From contig NZ_CP031376.1 in assembly GCF_003363775.1 (NCBI RefSeq), positions 930,001-994,000 on the forward strand: DNA of 64,000 nt, written 5' to 3'. Source of the DNA: Spiroplasma alleghenense (GTDB taxonomy: Bacteria; Bacillota_I; Bacilli_A; Mycoplasmatales; Mycoplasmataceae). Positions within the stretch are counted from its first letter, which is position 1; each line of letters starts with the position of its first letter. The notes beneath the pieces are model-generated. The model did not search any database. It was not told the DNA's origin and was given only the letters and a program-made list of their open reading frames with translations. Shown one piece after another: positions 11,733-22,567 of this stretch. The position numbers were made by a program, and so were the translations under genes.

Positions 11733-12430
11733 ATTGGTTCTACAAAATCTCTAATTGTATTATCAAAATATTTAGTTGTATTATTTGCTCAAAGTTGGTT
11801 TGGAGTTTCATACTTTGAAAGTTTTTTGAATACTTCATTTTTGCTATCTATAAAATCTTGAGTACTAGCAATTTCGTTTTCGTTAACAATTTCTACATGA
11901 TTATTGTAAATGCTTTTATAAACTAAAATATCAAACACTTTTTTCTCATAATCTTGTAAAAATTTATTATTACGGTATAAGTAGAAATAACGCATCATTT
12001 TTTCATTATCTGAATCACCTCTTTGGTATTTAAATGGTGAATCTCAACCCGATAATTCCTCAATTTCAGCAATTGTACTTTTGTAAATCGCTTGGTATTC
12101 ATCAGAATTAATATAATCTTCTAGGTTATTAATGTATAGCTTTAAAGCCTTAATAGTTTCTGAGCTTGGTTTAAATTTAGCAGTTGGATCTACAAAATCT
12201 GGGAACGCTTCTCCGTTAGGAATGATTTCAATACCATTATCATCACCGGGCAATACTGGTTTACTTGGGTTTGGATGAGTTGGTTTACTTGGATCTGGAA
12301 TTGAAATATTTGGTTGTTCGGGAGTAATTCCTCCACCCCCATTAGCCACACCAAAAGTACATGAAACAACCGAAGTTGGAATTGTTGTTGCTAAAAAGGT
12401 TCCTGCCAGAACAGTTAATAATTTTTTCAT
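11723..12430 (-). CDS. lipoprotein with Pro-rich linker
   Basis: 235 residues. Signal peptide with lipobox (SVVSC, Cys about 24), a Gly-rich then Pro/Ser/Lys-rich linker (about 30-70) that should act as an extended surface stalk, and a helical C-terminal domain rich in Tyr/Asn. An in-frame TGA splits it under the standard code. ATG at 12430 is chosen because AAAGGAG is eight bases upstream; the GTG nine bases before it would overlap the Shine-Dalgarno. Function not recognised. Confidence 0.85.
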
Positions 12431-12480
12431 TAAAATCACTCCTTTGTATTAATATATTATATACCTTTTTAAATCAAAAT

Positions 12481-12861
12481 TTAACTGTCCATATTTTTTA
12501 ATAACCTTTTTGTTTTCAAAACAAAAGTATTAAAATTATAATCTTTGAGAGATAAAACTACACTATCTTCTGATAAAGTACTTTTAATCCCCAATTTTTT
12601 TAAACGTTTTTGGTCCATTAATGAATTTGAAAACAACTTCAAGCAACAATCGTTATTGATAGTTTCGATGCTTTGGATATTATCTAAACCTCCAACTGAG
12701 TCCAAAATATTATCGTATTTAAAAATATTTTTCTTAAAATTGGGGTCCTTATTATTCTTATTAAAATTGGTATAAAATCCTTTTCGAATAAATAAATAGA
12801 TTATACTTCATATGGCAATCACTACTGCCACGATTAACATTACAAGTCAAACTATTAGCAT
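12481..12861 (-). CDS. membrane-anchored PTS EIIB-like protein
   Basis: 126 residues. One N-terminal membrane segment (about 1-25), a basic linker, then a domain resembling the glucose-family EIIB fold: VGGLDNI near 55, a Cys-Cys-Leu-Lys segment where EIIB has its phosphorylated Cys, then LKKLGI and a final helix. Its start codon overlaps the NAD kinase stop (TAATG), so translation is coupled. It is too short to transport sugar alone; a sensory or scaffold role is possible. Assignment rests on pattern similarity by eye. Confidence 0.7.
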
Positions 12862-13652
12862 TATTTTAATCCATCCTTAATAAAAATATCTCTCAGCAAC
12901 TTTATTTTTGTTGGTCCATTTTTAATCGTACTGATAACTTTAACTTTATTTTGAAGTAAACTAATTTGGATTTCGTTTGCATCTAGTTTTTTCAACTTAG
13001 TATCAATAAATAAATTATGAGAATTATTTTCAATTTGTAAAGCAACTTTATGGTTTGGTCCTAAAATGATTGGCGCTTGTAAAGAGTGATAATTATTATT
13101 ATTAATGGGACTAATTTCACTAATTTGGATAATTCCTGAATCAGCAATCACAACACTGCCCCCATTAGATTTGCTAAATCCAGTTGAGCCATTAGCTGTG
13201 GTTATACAAAGTCCACTACCTTTGAAATTTTGCAACAACTCATTGTTAATAATAATTTTGATATCTCTAGCTCGTGAATCATTTATTAGTTTTAATTCAT
13301 TAAGAGCTAAAAATTGTTCTGAACCAAATTCAACATTTAGAACATCAAAGTAATTTATTGTAAAATCACCATTTTCAATTGCACTTATTGTAGCTTTTTC
13401 ATCCCCCATTTTATTATGGTTTGTATAGAATCCAATCCCTCCGCTTTTAAATGGTACAAAATTTATACTATCAAGAGATTTATTGTATTCTTCCACAGCT
13501 CGCAAAAAAGTACCATCTCCCCCAATTATGAAAACAAAATCTGGATTAACTTGATCTTTAATTCAACCATTTTTTAAATGAGTAGTTTCAAGCTTTTTAA
13601 CTAATTCTTGAGTTTCTGTATAGTTATTTTGAATAATTGCATATTTTTTCAT
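12861..13652 (-). CDS. nadK: NAD kinase
   Basis: 263 residues. It phosphorylates NAD to NADP in the cytoplasm. The diagnostic GGDGTFL motif is near residue 42 and the second NAD-binding block is TTANGSTGFSKSNGG near 160, matching the TPTGSTAY..SxGG block of PpnK/NadK. The length is normal. Two TGA codons are read as Trp near the N-terminus. Shine-Dalgarno AAAGG lies about 10 bases before the ATG. The gene overlaps the EIIB-like gene by one base. Confidence 0.93.
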
Positions 13653-13758
13653 TGAAAACCAACCTTTTGATAATTTTAACAAAAAAATAGCAATTTTAAT
13701 TTATTAAATAATCTTAGCTAAAATAATCTATAATTTTATTAATAGGAAGCGGTGAATT

Positions 13759-14769
13759 ATGGAAAAGAAAAGATTAATTTCAGGAATTACAAGCACAGGT
13801 AAAATGACCTTGGGAAACTACTTGGGGGCAATGCAACAATTTGTTGAACTTCAAGATGAATTTGAAATGATGGTATTTGTAGCTAACTTGCACGCCATTG
13901 TTTTACCAATCGAGGCTAAAGTCTTAAAAGAAAACATTAAAAGTATGGTGGCACTTTATTTCGCTTGTGGTCTTGACCCCAATAAAGCAACTGTATTTTT
14001 ACAAAGTGATGTTTTAGAGGTTACTAACTTAGCTTGAATTCTATCTTGTAATTCAACAATTGGAGAACTAGAAAGAATGACTCAATTCAAAGATAAGTCG
14101 ACAAAAGTTAGAGCTGATAATGGGACTAATTTCATCCCAACAGGATTGCTTACTTACCCAACTTTAATGGCAGCAGATATTTTATTATATGATGCTCAGG
14201 CAGTTCCGGTTGGAAAAGATCAAAAACAACATATCGAGTTAACAAGAAATTTAGCAGAACGACTTAACAATAAATTTGGGGAAATGTTCACAATTCCTGA
14301 ACCAATTATTAGAGAAAACGGAGCTAAAATAATGGACCTTCAAGATCCAACTAAAAAGATGTCAAAATCTTCTACAAATCCAAAATCATATATAGGTCTT
14401 TTGGATGACTTAAAACAGGTTGAAAGCAAAATCAAGGCCGCTGTCACTGATAGTGAAAATATTGTTAAATTTGATGTTGAAAATAAACCAGGAGTAAGTA
14501 ACTTAATGACAATTTATTCTTGCATCACTAAAAAAACTAATTCACAAATCGAAGAAGAATTTAAGGGTAAGAATTATGGTGACTTTAAAGCCGCAATTGC
14601 CAAAGTTGTGATTAAGCTTTTACAAAAAATTCAAGATAAATACCAAGAACTATTTAATTCTCAACAAGTTGAAGATTGATTAGAACAAGGAGCTTTAAAA
14701 GCTAGAACAATTGCTGCTCGCAAGTTGCAAAAGGTTGAATGAAAAGTTGGACTAAAATACAAAAAATAG
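13759..14769 (+). CDS. trpS: tryptophanyl-tRNA synthetase
   Basis: 336 residues, the normal class I TrpRS length. It charges tRNA-Trp, which in this organism must serve both UGG and UGA. The HIGH-equivalent is TLGN in the N-terminal STGKMTLGNYLGAM block, and KMSKS is present near residue 200. Its own Trp codons are TGA, for example in the AWILSCNS block, which supports table 4. Shine-Dalgarno AGGAAG is nine bases before the ATG. Confidence 0.96.
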
Positions 14770-14803
14770 AGAAAGGTTATTAATAAACCATTCTCTATTT
14801 TTT
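14764..14803. terminator. bidirectional terminator after trpS
   Basis: A ten-base outer stem AAATAGAGAA with TTCTCTATTT and an inner GGTT/AACC stem, ending in a T-run. It overlaps the trpS stop and lies just before the stop of the convergent lipoprotein gene. Confidence 0.85.
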
Positions 14804-14805
14804 AA

Positions 14806-16398
14806 TTATTCTGCTAACTTAAACTGAGTCGCTTCCCCAGATTTGGGAACATAGTCTTGAATTAGCGCAATTGAATTAGCACCATTAAAATCTGTTGATA
14901 GAAATAACCTTAAACCTCAGTTAATTTCACTAATAATATTATCACCCTCAAGAGCATAAATATTACCATTAGCATCAACATAAAAACTATTGTGTTGTTT
15001 TAAACTCATTTGGTTGAGATTAAATGAGGGTTGAATTCCAAATTTATCTAAATCCTCCATGGCTTCTTGAACTGGTTCTTCTCCCAGGATTTTTCCAAAT
15101 AAATCATTATAAGTATATTTTTTACTAAATTCCACATCATCAGGTTTTTTGATTTCTAAAAATGTATTTTCTGATTCTGGTTTTTGATGATATAAACTAT
15201 TAAAAAACTTAGCAACCGCATCTAAAAGTTCTTTTTGATAAGTTTCAATATTACTTGAAGTTGTTTGTTGAATATAGAACGTTGAAATTTCAGGTAAGAC
15301 AAATTCACTTCCACCATCATTGACAATAATCCCACTAACATTCATTCTTCCAAAAGCATTTGTTTTTTTGCTATCCAATTTTAAGTCATCTTTTTTAAAG
15401 AGTCCACCAAATTTTTGGTCAATACTATTTTCAAAATTATTAAAGCCGAATAAACTGGTTTTGCCCTTGCTATCAGAACTCATTTGGTCATAAAATGATT
15501 TCAATTTATCTCCATCAGCTTCCCCACTTTTCAAAATTTCTACAAGTTCCTTGCGTTGGGTGCTTGAGTGAATTATTCTCTGACTTAATGTTAAGTAGCT
15601 CATTGAATTTAAATGAAAATCAAATTTATCACTTGTTAAAGATAGTTTGGTTTTAAACGCTTCTTTTAAAGATTGCTTTGATTGATTTTCTCATAAATTT
15701 GGATTAGTATTATTTTCATTAAAAATTAAATCTGGTTTTTGCATTTTGTTACGAACATCTTGAAATTCAGCAGCCAAACTTAGAGCAGCAGGTTTACCTG
15801 CCGTATTGAAAACCGCTATTGATTGAGAAAGTTCAATTTGATCGGTTGTTTCTGCAAATCCTGATTCTTCTAAGTAGTTAAAACTAAAAATTAAAGAAAA
15901 CTCAATCGCAAAAGCATTATTTACTTTTTTAACTTTAGTATTATCAACTGAGAAAAATATTTTAGTCTCTTCAACATCAGGTTTGATGGTACGGTATTCA
16001 ATTTTAGAATTAATATTTGAAATAATATAATTGCGGATTTCTTTAATGTTAATTAATTGACTTAGATCCATTAAGAATTCAGCATTTTGTTCATCAATTG
16101 GATCTTGCTTATTTGAAAAATTATCTTCCAAATAAGCATAATTTAAGAATTTGAAATCGCTTTCTTGACTTTCATTATCATCTGAAATAAGGACATAATT
16201 ATTCATCAGTGAATCTAATCCTTGAGTCATTAAATAAGTTTCAATTTCGTTTTTATACATTTCTGTTAAATATCTGTAATCAGCAGAAGGAAAGTCTAGT
16301 AAACTTTCTGACTTTTCCCTAGTATTACAAGCAACCACACTAGCAGTTGTGCTCGCTGTCAAGGTTAGTCCGCCTAAAATTAGTAATAGTTTTTTCAT
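14806..16398 (-). CDS. large lipoprotein, unknown function
   Basis: 530 residues in one frame once TGA is read as Trp. Signal peptide with lipobox (SVVAC, Cys about 24) and a long polar extracytoplasmic part. Its layout resembles the tandem lipoproteins at 31365-38917: an SDVETYLM-like start, a beta-rich middle with LIFSFNY, and a late segment SFYVDANGNIYALEGDN that parallels their YIKINSDGYIYSF block. I therefore place it as a distant relative. Shine-Dalgarno GAGGGAG. It follows the 114-residue gene by 11 bases, so they form one operon. Confidence 0.85.
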
Positions 16399-16409
16399 AT
16401 TTTCTCCCT

Positions 16410-16754
16410 CTACTGATGAAATTCTTCATCAAAATTTCATTTTACTTTTCGAATTTTTTCAATTCTCTTAGTTGCGTTTTTCTTTTTTCTAAATTCTAAA
16501 CATACGTTATGAATTGCAATTAAATTGTTAATTACAAATAAATCCTTAAGAGTTGTATCAATTAAATCAACATACCATTGCAAGGTATCTGGTTTTTCAA
16601 AATTAAAATAATTTTCTTTTAACATGTGATACTTGCAAACGTAACACATTTTCATTACATTCGGGTCTGCGTTTTCTAAAACAATAGCCTTATCTCAGGC
16701 TGCTTGCAATTCCTTTTGGTCAAATTCAACTTCGTTGCCATTAATTTTTGCCAT
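16410..16754 (-). CDS. small soluble protein, unknown
   Basis: 114 residues, no signal peptide or membrane segment. It contains a CYVCKYH motif near residue 38 that could bind metal, followed by aromatic-rich helices and a basic tail (RKKKNATKRIEKIRK). Shine-Dalgarno AAGGAAG. First gene of a two-gene operon with the 530-residue lipoprotein. Not recognised. Confidence 0.75.
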
Positions 16755-16850
16755 TTTCAAACTTCCTTAAATAAATTTTAATAGGTATTATCAAAATAAC
16801 CTTAAAATGATTATACTCTTTTTGATTCATTTTAAAAAGTGGCTGCAAAT

Positions 16851-16882
16851 AAAAAATACCACTTTGAATTTCAAAGTGGTAT
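16851..16882 (-). terminator. terminator of the glucose-type PTS operon
   Basis: A perfect 12-base stem (16856-16867 with 16871-16882), three-base loop, and six U on the minus strand, 15 bases after the EIIB stop. Confidence 0.9.
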
Positions 16883-16897
16883 TAAAGGTAAAATAAA

Positions 16898-17275
16898 TTA
16901 GTTGTGATTTACTCAAAGTTTTTCAATTGCGGGTTTTAGTGATGAAATGTAGGGTCCATAAATTACTTGAACTCCTGTCCCTGCGGTTTTCACCCCTAAA
17001 GCCTTAGTGGTTTTTAATTTTGGTTCGTCAACAAGACTTGCATCAAATACTGTTACTCTCAAACGAGTTGCACAGTTATCTAGCAATTTAATGTTAGCGT
17101 CTCCACCAAGTCCATCAATGATATCTCTTAGTAATTTAATATCATAACCATCAATTTGATCAGCTTTAGCTCCTTTTTTACCTGTAGCTTTTTTTGCATC
17201 AGCGTGTCCTAATAATTGATTCAATTCGTTGTGAATTTGTTCTGGATTATCGTATTTTATATAAATTTTTGCCAT
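16898..17275 (-). CDS. PTS EIIB component (glucose family), stand-alone
   Basis: 125 residues. A glucose-family EIIB domain with IIDGLGGDANIKLLDN followed by the phosphorylation-site Cys in CATRLRV (about residue 77), then the usual LKTTKALGV, VQVIYGP and final helix. An extra N-terminal segment of about 35 residues with a Lys/Gly/Ala stretch precedes it. It should pass phosphate from EIIA to the sugar carried by the adjacent EIIC, whose own EIIB-like tail lacks this Cys. The start is four bases after the EIIC stop. Confidence 0.9.
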
Positions 17276-17279
17276 AGTT

Positions 17280-19184
17280 TTAACCCTCAACTTTCATTGC
17301 TTTTGAACCAGTGGTTTTAATAACACCCTCTGATACTTTACTTGCGTCTTTAACTTCAACTATTAATTCAGTTTTTGAGTGATCTAAATCAATAATGTTG
17401 TCTTTTCCTCCAAGTGCTTTTAGTAATTTTTCAGCGCTAGCTGCATCTTTTTTAGTACCTTTTGCAAGTGATGCTTTTAAAGCTTCAACTGCTACGTTTT
17501 CTTCACCAGCATCTTCACGACCTGGAGTTTTGTAATCTTTTACTTTAATAATTCATCAGAATCCGAAGAAGTATGATGGTGACATGATTAGCAATCCGTA
17601 GATTGGAATTCACATTGCCCCAGTTCTTCCTGCTCAACTTCCAAATGCTGGATTTCCACTAGTTCCTGTTGAGTATCCTGGGATAATTCCAAAGAAGATT
17701 CAATCGATAAATCCAGCGGCAAATCCTTGACCAACAGTTACATTTAATAAGTACGCCATCATGAAACTAATTCCAGCCATGAATGCATCAAATAGGTATA
17801 ACATTGGAGCAACAAATAAGAATGAGAATAAGATTGGTTCTGTAATTCCTGTTAAGAAACTTGTTGCAGCTGCTGAAATCAAAATTCCTGAACTTTGTTT
17901 TCTATTTTCTGGTTTAGCCATCATAATCATTGCAGCTGCCCCGAATGGGTAACCGTATTGCATGAAGGCAAAACGTCCTGACATAAACATTGTTCCTACT
18001 TCATTAGTAAACTTACCAATTTGAATAGACCAAACTCCATCAGAAGATTGTGAAAGTTGGTTCGCAAAGTTAGAACTTCAAACCTCATTGTTCATTAGAA
18101 TTTGGTGAGCTTCATCAGTCATTTGTCAACCGTTTCCACCCATTCATTTCATTTGTTCAAAGAAGATTGTGTAAGCTCCTGAAGTCATTGTTCAACCTGT
18201 AATAATGTTGTTTGAATCAATAACTGGAGTTAATCATTCCCCTCCAGCTGATGTATATCAGAATGGAGTATATTGTACGTGGTGTAGTCCCATAGGAATC
18301 AATAGACGTTCGGTAACCCCGAAGAAGAAAGCAACTAGTGCTCCTGCTGTTCTAGTGTACTCTTCTTTTCCACCAATTCCCATTAATGATCCCATTCCTG
18401 TTCCAATTAGGTATAGTAATTGTAGGAATGCTGGTCAAATAAAGAAGAATGCTAATCCTGCTGCGATTCCAAAGAAGAAACCAGCAATAGGAACAAATTT
18501 TTCTCCACCAAAGAATCCTAAGATTCTTGGTACTTTAATATTATATGTACGGTTGTGAATAACTGCCATCCCTCAACCAATTAAAATTCCCCCAAGAACT
18601 GATAAGTCAAGTGTGGGAGTAATTCCTAGAACGCTTTTTAGCATTCCTTTATTTGTTCCTTCACTTACTAATCCAAATTTACCAGCTAGGCCTCATGGGT
18701 CGAATTGAACAATAGCGTCCCCGGCTGTATTAGTTGTTGGTAAGAATAATGCCATTATTGTTGAAGACATAACCATGTATGCAACAAAGGCCGAAACTGC
18801 TGCTACCCCTTTAGATTGTTTTGCAAATCCAAATGCTACCGAAGTACAGAAAAGTACTCCAAGTGAGGCAAAAACAACATCACCGATTGACTTCATTATG
18901 TTGAAGAAGTTTACCGCTCCGTCTCCTCAATTATTTTGTGAAGCGGCTGCGGCAAATCCCCCCCCAATTCCCAGGAATAACCCGGCAATTGGAAGAACTG
19001 CAATCGGGAAAACGATTACTCTTGCTAAATTTTGTAATTTTGAAAAACTGGCACCTTTAAATTGGTTTCAATTTTTTCCAAATTTAGAATTAGCAAAAGC
19101 TTCTTTTTTCTCAGCTTTTTTGGCAAGTTTTTGCTCTTTTAAAAGAGCTTTATCGTTATCTATAACGATTTTTTCGTCTGCCAT
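17280..19184 (-). CDS. PTS EIIC, glucose family, with Cys-less EIIB-like tail
   Basis: 634 residues. An N-terminal Lys-rich cytoplasmic part (1-50), then the PtsG/NagE-type EIIC domain: VIVFPIAVLPIAGLFLGIGG, the ERLLIPMGLHH loop near 300 and GITEPILFSFLFVAP near 440. The C-terminal 60 residues look like an EIIB domain (LLKALGGKDNI...VEVKDASKV) but the Cys-containing motif is DHSKTEL, so it cannot be phosphorylated normally. The next gene supplies an intact EIIB. Likely substrate glucose or N-acetylglucosamine; EIIA is elsewhere. Shine-Dalgarno AAGGAG. Confidence 0.9.
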
Positions 19185-19246
19185 AAATTCTCCTTATATT
19201 TTTTTATTTTGATAATTAGATATTTTGTGTATGAAAATTATCCAAT

Positions 19247-19762
19247 CTAGTCTTCTTTTGTACTCATTGTTGTAACAAAAGAACTTTCACCTCTTCAAAG
19301 ATTGTTACCATCGACTGCTTTAAACGTAACTTTAATGAAGTTAGTTTCAAAAAACTCTGCTTCAGCAAGATTTTTAACATCTTCCTCTGGTTCATCTGGA
19401 GTTACCACTTCATCTTTTTTAGATTCATAGTATTTAGTTTTAAATTCCCCGTCTTTTTTATCGTCTCCGTTAATTTCAAAAGTATAGTGTACATTTTCCA
19501 CTGAACCTTTTACAATTTCGGCTGTGACGGATCTAACTGCGGCAACGTATAACGCAATTGGCAATGTCTTATCAAAACTGTTTGATCCATTGTTAAAATA
19601 CAAACTAATATTTTCGCCGTCTCGGTTTCATCCGGGCAATTTAGCTTCTATAGAAGAAGCATATTGTTCAAATGAAGCTATTTTGACATCACAAGCAACA
19701 ACAGCACTAGCCGCTGAAACTGTGACAGTAAAACCTGCTAATAGATTTAATAACTTTTTCAA
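19247..19762 (-). CDS. lipoprotein upstream of the PTS permease, TTG start
   Basis: 171 residues. The only start giving the signal peptide is TTG at 19762, five bases after AAAGGAAAG; it yields a typical signal and lipobox (AVVAC). The mature part is beta-rich and acidic with a DKKDGEFKTKYY segment and ends 62 bases before the EIIC start, with no terminator between. It may be an accessory surface protein of this sugar operon; the function is not recognised. Confidence 0.8.
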
Positions 19763-19905
19763 TTTAGCTTTCCTTTCTACCGTACTAATATCTGTACATT
19801 TTTATTATAAAGTATTTTTCCATTTTTTCTACATATTTTATAAAAAATTTAGAAAAAATGGAAAAATTAACATTATATAAAATATGTTTTAATAATTTAT
19901 TTCCA

Positions 19906-19932
19906 ATAAAAAAACTAGGTAAAACCTAGTTT
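19906..19932 (-). terminator. terminator of infC-rpmI-rplT
   Basis: Nine-base stem AAACTAGGT/ACCTAGTTT (19912-19920 with 19924-19932), three-base loop, and a U-run on the minus strand right after rplT. Confidence 0.9.
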
Positions 19933-19938
19933 GTTACA

Positions 19939-20298
19939 TTATTTTGCTAAAGATTTTTTAGCAGTCGCAATAATTCCTTCGAACTGCTTTGGTTCATTAA
20001 TTGCAAGTTCAGATAACATTTTACGGTTAACTTCGATCCCTGCTAATTTTAATCCATTCATGAATTTTGAATAACTCATTCCATGCGGGCGAACTGCTGC
20101 ATTAATCCTTACAATTCATAAACTTCTAAAATCACGTTTACGTAATTTACGTCCAACGAAGGCATAAGCCATAGAACGAACAACTTGTTCATGTGCCTTT
20201 TTGTAACTTGATTTTTTGGTTCCATAATAACCTTTGGCACGTTTTATTCAACGTTTTCTTCTTGCTCTGGTTACTTTACCAAATTTAACTCTTGCCAT
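19939..20298 (-). CDS. rplT: 50S ribosomal protein L20
   Basis: 119 residues, standard for L20. The basic N-terminus ([20 protein letters not shown]) and the conserved [20 protein letters not shown] block are present; in-frame TGA codes for the conserved Trp. L20 binds 23S rRNA early in large-subunit assembly and is known in Firmicutes to repress its own operon through the infC leader. Confidence 0.97.
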
Positions 20299-20314
20299 AC
20301 TATTTTGCTCCTAC

Positions 20315-20509
20315 CTATCCTTGTAATAAACCTTTTAAACGTTTCATATCTGTTGAATGAACAAATATAACTTTTTTTAGGTGTCTTTTTTGTTTTGTTG
20401 ATTTGTTTTGTGCTAAGTGTGAACAATAAGCTTGACCACGTTTTCATTTTCCAGCAGCGTTTTTTCTTACACGTTTTGCTAGAGAACTTTTTGTTTTCAT
20501 TTTTGGCAT
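20315..20509 (-). CDS. rpmI: 50S ribosomal protein L35
   Basis: 64 residues, the normal L35 length. It begins MPKMKTKSSLAKRVRK and has the conserved H-L-x-x-K-x-x-x-Q-K-R-x-L-K segment near 45. Too short for the usual ORF cut-off and split by TGA (Trp). It lies between infC and rplT in the universal order. Confidence 0.96.
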
Positions 20510-20531
20510 AAATAAACTCCTCCTTATTTGA

Positions 20532-21065
20532 TTAGCCTTTTTTCGGCACTACATAGACATCTAAGAATCTAGCTGTTAGTTTAGGTTCTTTTTCAACTTT
20601 ACATACATCCTCAATAATTGCTAGGAATGAATTTAGAGTCTTTTGACCAAATTCTTGATGAACTATTTCTCTACCTTTAAATTTAAGAGATATCTTTACT
20701 CTATCTCCATTTGAAAGGAATTCGCGAGCTTTTTTAGCTTTGGTTTCTAAATCATGTTGCCCAATTCCCACTGTTAAACGAATTTCTTTATTTTCAGTCT
20801 TAACTTGATTTTTTTTGTTTTCTTTTAGTTTACGTTTTTGTTCATATTTAAACTTTCCATAATCTAAAATCTTTGCAATCGCTGTAAAATTGTCTTGTTG
20901 ACTAACTTGCATTAAATCAAGTCCTTGATCTTCAGCCATTTTAATCGCTTCCATTTTAGGGATTGGTCCAATTTTGTTTCCATCATTGTCGATGATTAAA
21001 ACCATTTTAGCTCTGATTTCACGATTGACAAAATCAGACTTTACGTCTTTTTTGATATCTGCCAT
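20532..21065 (-). CDS. infC: translation initiation factor IF-3
   Basis: 177 residues. Two-domain IF-3: the N-domain (VNREIRAKMVLIIDNDGNKI), a Lys-rich linker near 75-90, and the C-domain with KEIRLTVGIGQHDLETKAKKA and KVSLKFKGRE-type strands. It keeps 30S subunits apart and checks start-codon pairing. The start is a plain ATG after GGAGGAATTAA, unlike the AUU start seen in enterobacteria. First gene of infC-rpmI-rplT. Confidence 0.97.
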   Translation of the reverse strand: MADIKKDVKSDFVNREIRAKMVLIIDNDGNKIGPIPKMEAIKMAEDQGLDLMQVSQQDNFTAIAKILDYGKFKYEQKRKLKENKKNQVKTENKEIRLTVGIGQHDLETKAKKAREFLSNGDRVKISLKFKGREIVHQEFGQKTLNSFLAIIEDVCKVEKEPKLTARFLDVYVVPKKG

Positions 21066-21082
21066 TTAATTCCTCCATTAAA

Positions 21083-21190
21083 ATAAAAAATGTGCCATTT
21101 AAAGACTAATAGCACACTAAAATATTATTAACTCTATAGTTATAATAATCAGATTTTACCGCTTCATTTAATTGACGGTGAGCTTGTGCT
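21083..21190 (-). promoter_or_regulatory. infC leader with attenuator
   Basis: The minus-strand leader holds an intrinsic terminator just before infC: arms 21109-21117 and 21091-21099 (nine pairs, one G-U) followed by eight U. The 5' arm (UGUGCU) can instead pair with an upstream AGCACA at 21185-21190, an alternative antiterminator. Position and architecture match L20-responsive infC leaders known in Firmicutes. The base pairing is seen in sequence; control by L20 is inferred. Confidence 0.7.
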
Positions 21191-21209
21191 ACTTCTTTAA
21201 ACCTTTTTA

Positions 21210-21237
21210 ATTATGACATAATTAGGAAAAAAGTCAA
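21210..21237 (-). promoter_or_regulatory. infC operon promoter
   Basis: Minus-strand TTGACT (21232-21237), 16-base spacer, CATAAT (21210-21215) with an upstream TG extension. It lies just upstream of the leader. Confidence 0.7.
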
Positions 21238-21280
21238 TTAAAATTATCAAAAATAACTATTTTAATGATAACTGCTAGAA

Positions 21281-21781
21281 CTAGTTTTCTGGACCATCAT
21301 TTTCAATATCAAAAATAAGAGTTTTAACTCAAACACCGGTAATTATTTTCATAGTTTCTTCGGTTGCACATTTTTCTATATCTCAAACTCCTCAAGTAAA
21401 TACAGCATTCTTTAAATCTTCAAATTCCATATTTGGGGAAATAGGAATTGTGGAAATCTCAACCCCAGGATTAAATTTTCAAAACTGTAAAAGTTTAAAA
21501 TAAAATGCAGATCTTAGAATTAAAAACATTTGATGGTTGGTATTTTCTTTGGCAAAATCAAGGTATTCTTGTATATATTTAGAATTATTTGATCTAACTT
21601 TATTTAAAATTTGATAGTTAACCACTTCGCTAATATCCAATAATTCCTGCCATTGTTTTCCGAAAAATACTTCATAGTCCTTTAAAATTACCTCATTTTT
21701 TTTATTACAAGACACTACAGCTATCGAACTTGTCGAGACAAGAGACAGCGATGATAAAAAAATTAAAATCTTTTTCATCAT
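21281..21781 (-). CDS. lipoprotein, unknown
   Basis: 166 residues. Signal peptide with lipobox (AVVSC), then an aromatic, helical mature part with four TGA-encoded Trp in the last third, including the FTWGVWDIEKC stretch. ATG at 21781 is followed at once by a second ATG; AAAGGAAA is upstream of both. It is 81 bases after the anchored Cys/His protein gene and may belong to the same transcript. Confidence 0.8.
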
Positions 21782-21862
21782 TTCATTTCCTTTCAAGATA
21801 TTATCTCTTCCAGAAATATATTAACTCAAAATATAAAATAAACAATAATAAGTTTCTGAAAA

Positions 21863-22567
21863 CTAAGAAAATCTTTTAATTTCATCAATAATAGGATCTT
21901 CACGTTGTAAATTCCTTTTTAAATGATTTTTATCTAGAAAATCCAAATATTTAAGATTTTCTATTTCAAGCTTTTTTTTGCTTTCATTAACAATTTCATC
22001 TTTGCTACTATTATTAATTTCATAGTTCAAATCACGGATTTTTTGCTCAAATTCGTACTGTTTTAGACGCAAATTAAATCTATTAATCTTGTGCTCTTCG
22101 CTGAATTGCTTCTCAGGAATAACAGTAACTCCTTCAAAGTAGTCTAAATCAATGTGTTTGCAACCCACATGGTGATATCCAGCAGCTATTGCTTCTTTCA
22201 TCGTTGGTGCTTGTGAGTGTTCCTCAGCGATGATTATGACAGTGTTTTCTCAAGGTCGACACAAATCACAAGGATCCTCTTCTTCGCGAACATAAACAAC
22301 CTTAGATAATCTAAGTGATTGTTTTTTACCAAACCAGTTATAAACTCCCATATAGGGTTCATTTTTCTTAACTTTAATTTTTTCGTTAGTAATTTTTTCA
22401 AGCACTTCTTCTTTAACTACTTTTTTGCGTGATATTTTACCTCAAGGAATTAACAATAGTAGTAGTAATATAAAAACTATGATGACCACAATTACTCATC
22501 AAGGTAGATTATTGATTTCATTAGCATTTGGCCTGTTGGCTAGGATTAGGTTAGTTATTATGTTCAT
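21863..22567 (-). CDS. membrane-anchored protein with phage-minor-capsid-like Cys/His signature
   Basis: 234 residues. A short outer N-terminus, one membrane segment (about 23-41), a basic stop-transfer stretch, a cytoplasmic beta-rich part, then CDLC (C100, C103), an acidic segment, MKEAIAAGYHHVGCKH (C136, H138) and a long charged helix. The order CxxC - ~30 residues - A-x-x-x-G-x-x-H-x-x-C-x-H resembles the C-terminal motif of phage minor capsid (Mu F/SPP1 gp7-like) proteins and could bind zinc. No other phage gene is nearby. Its start overlaps the zinc-ribbon gene by 17 bases. Function unknown; similarity judged by eye. Confidence 0.78.

Noticed and set aside
18205-19212. Plus-strand frames of 117 and 145 codons
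   Set aside because: Antisense shadows of the glucose-type EIIC; no ribosome binding site or recognisable domain.
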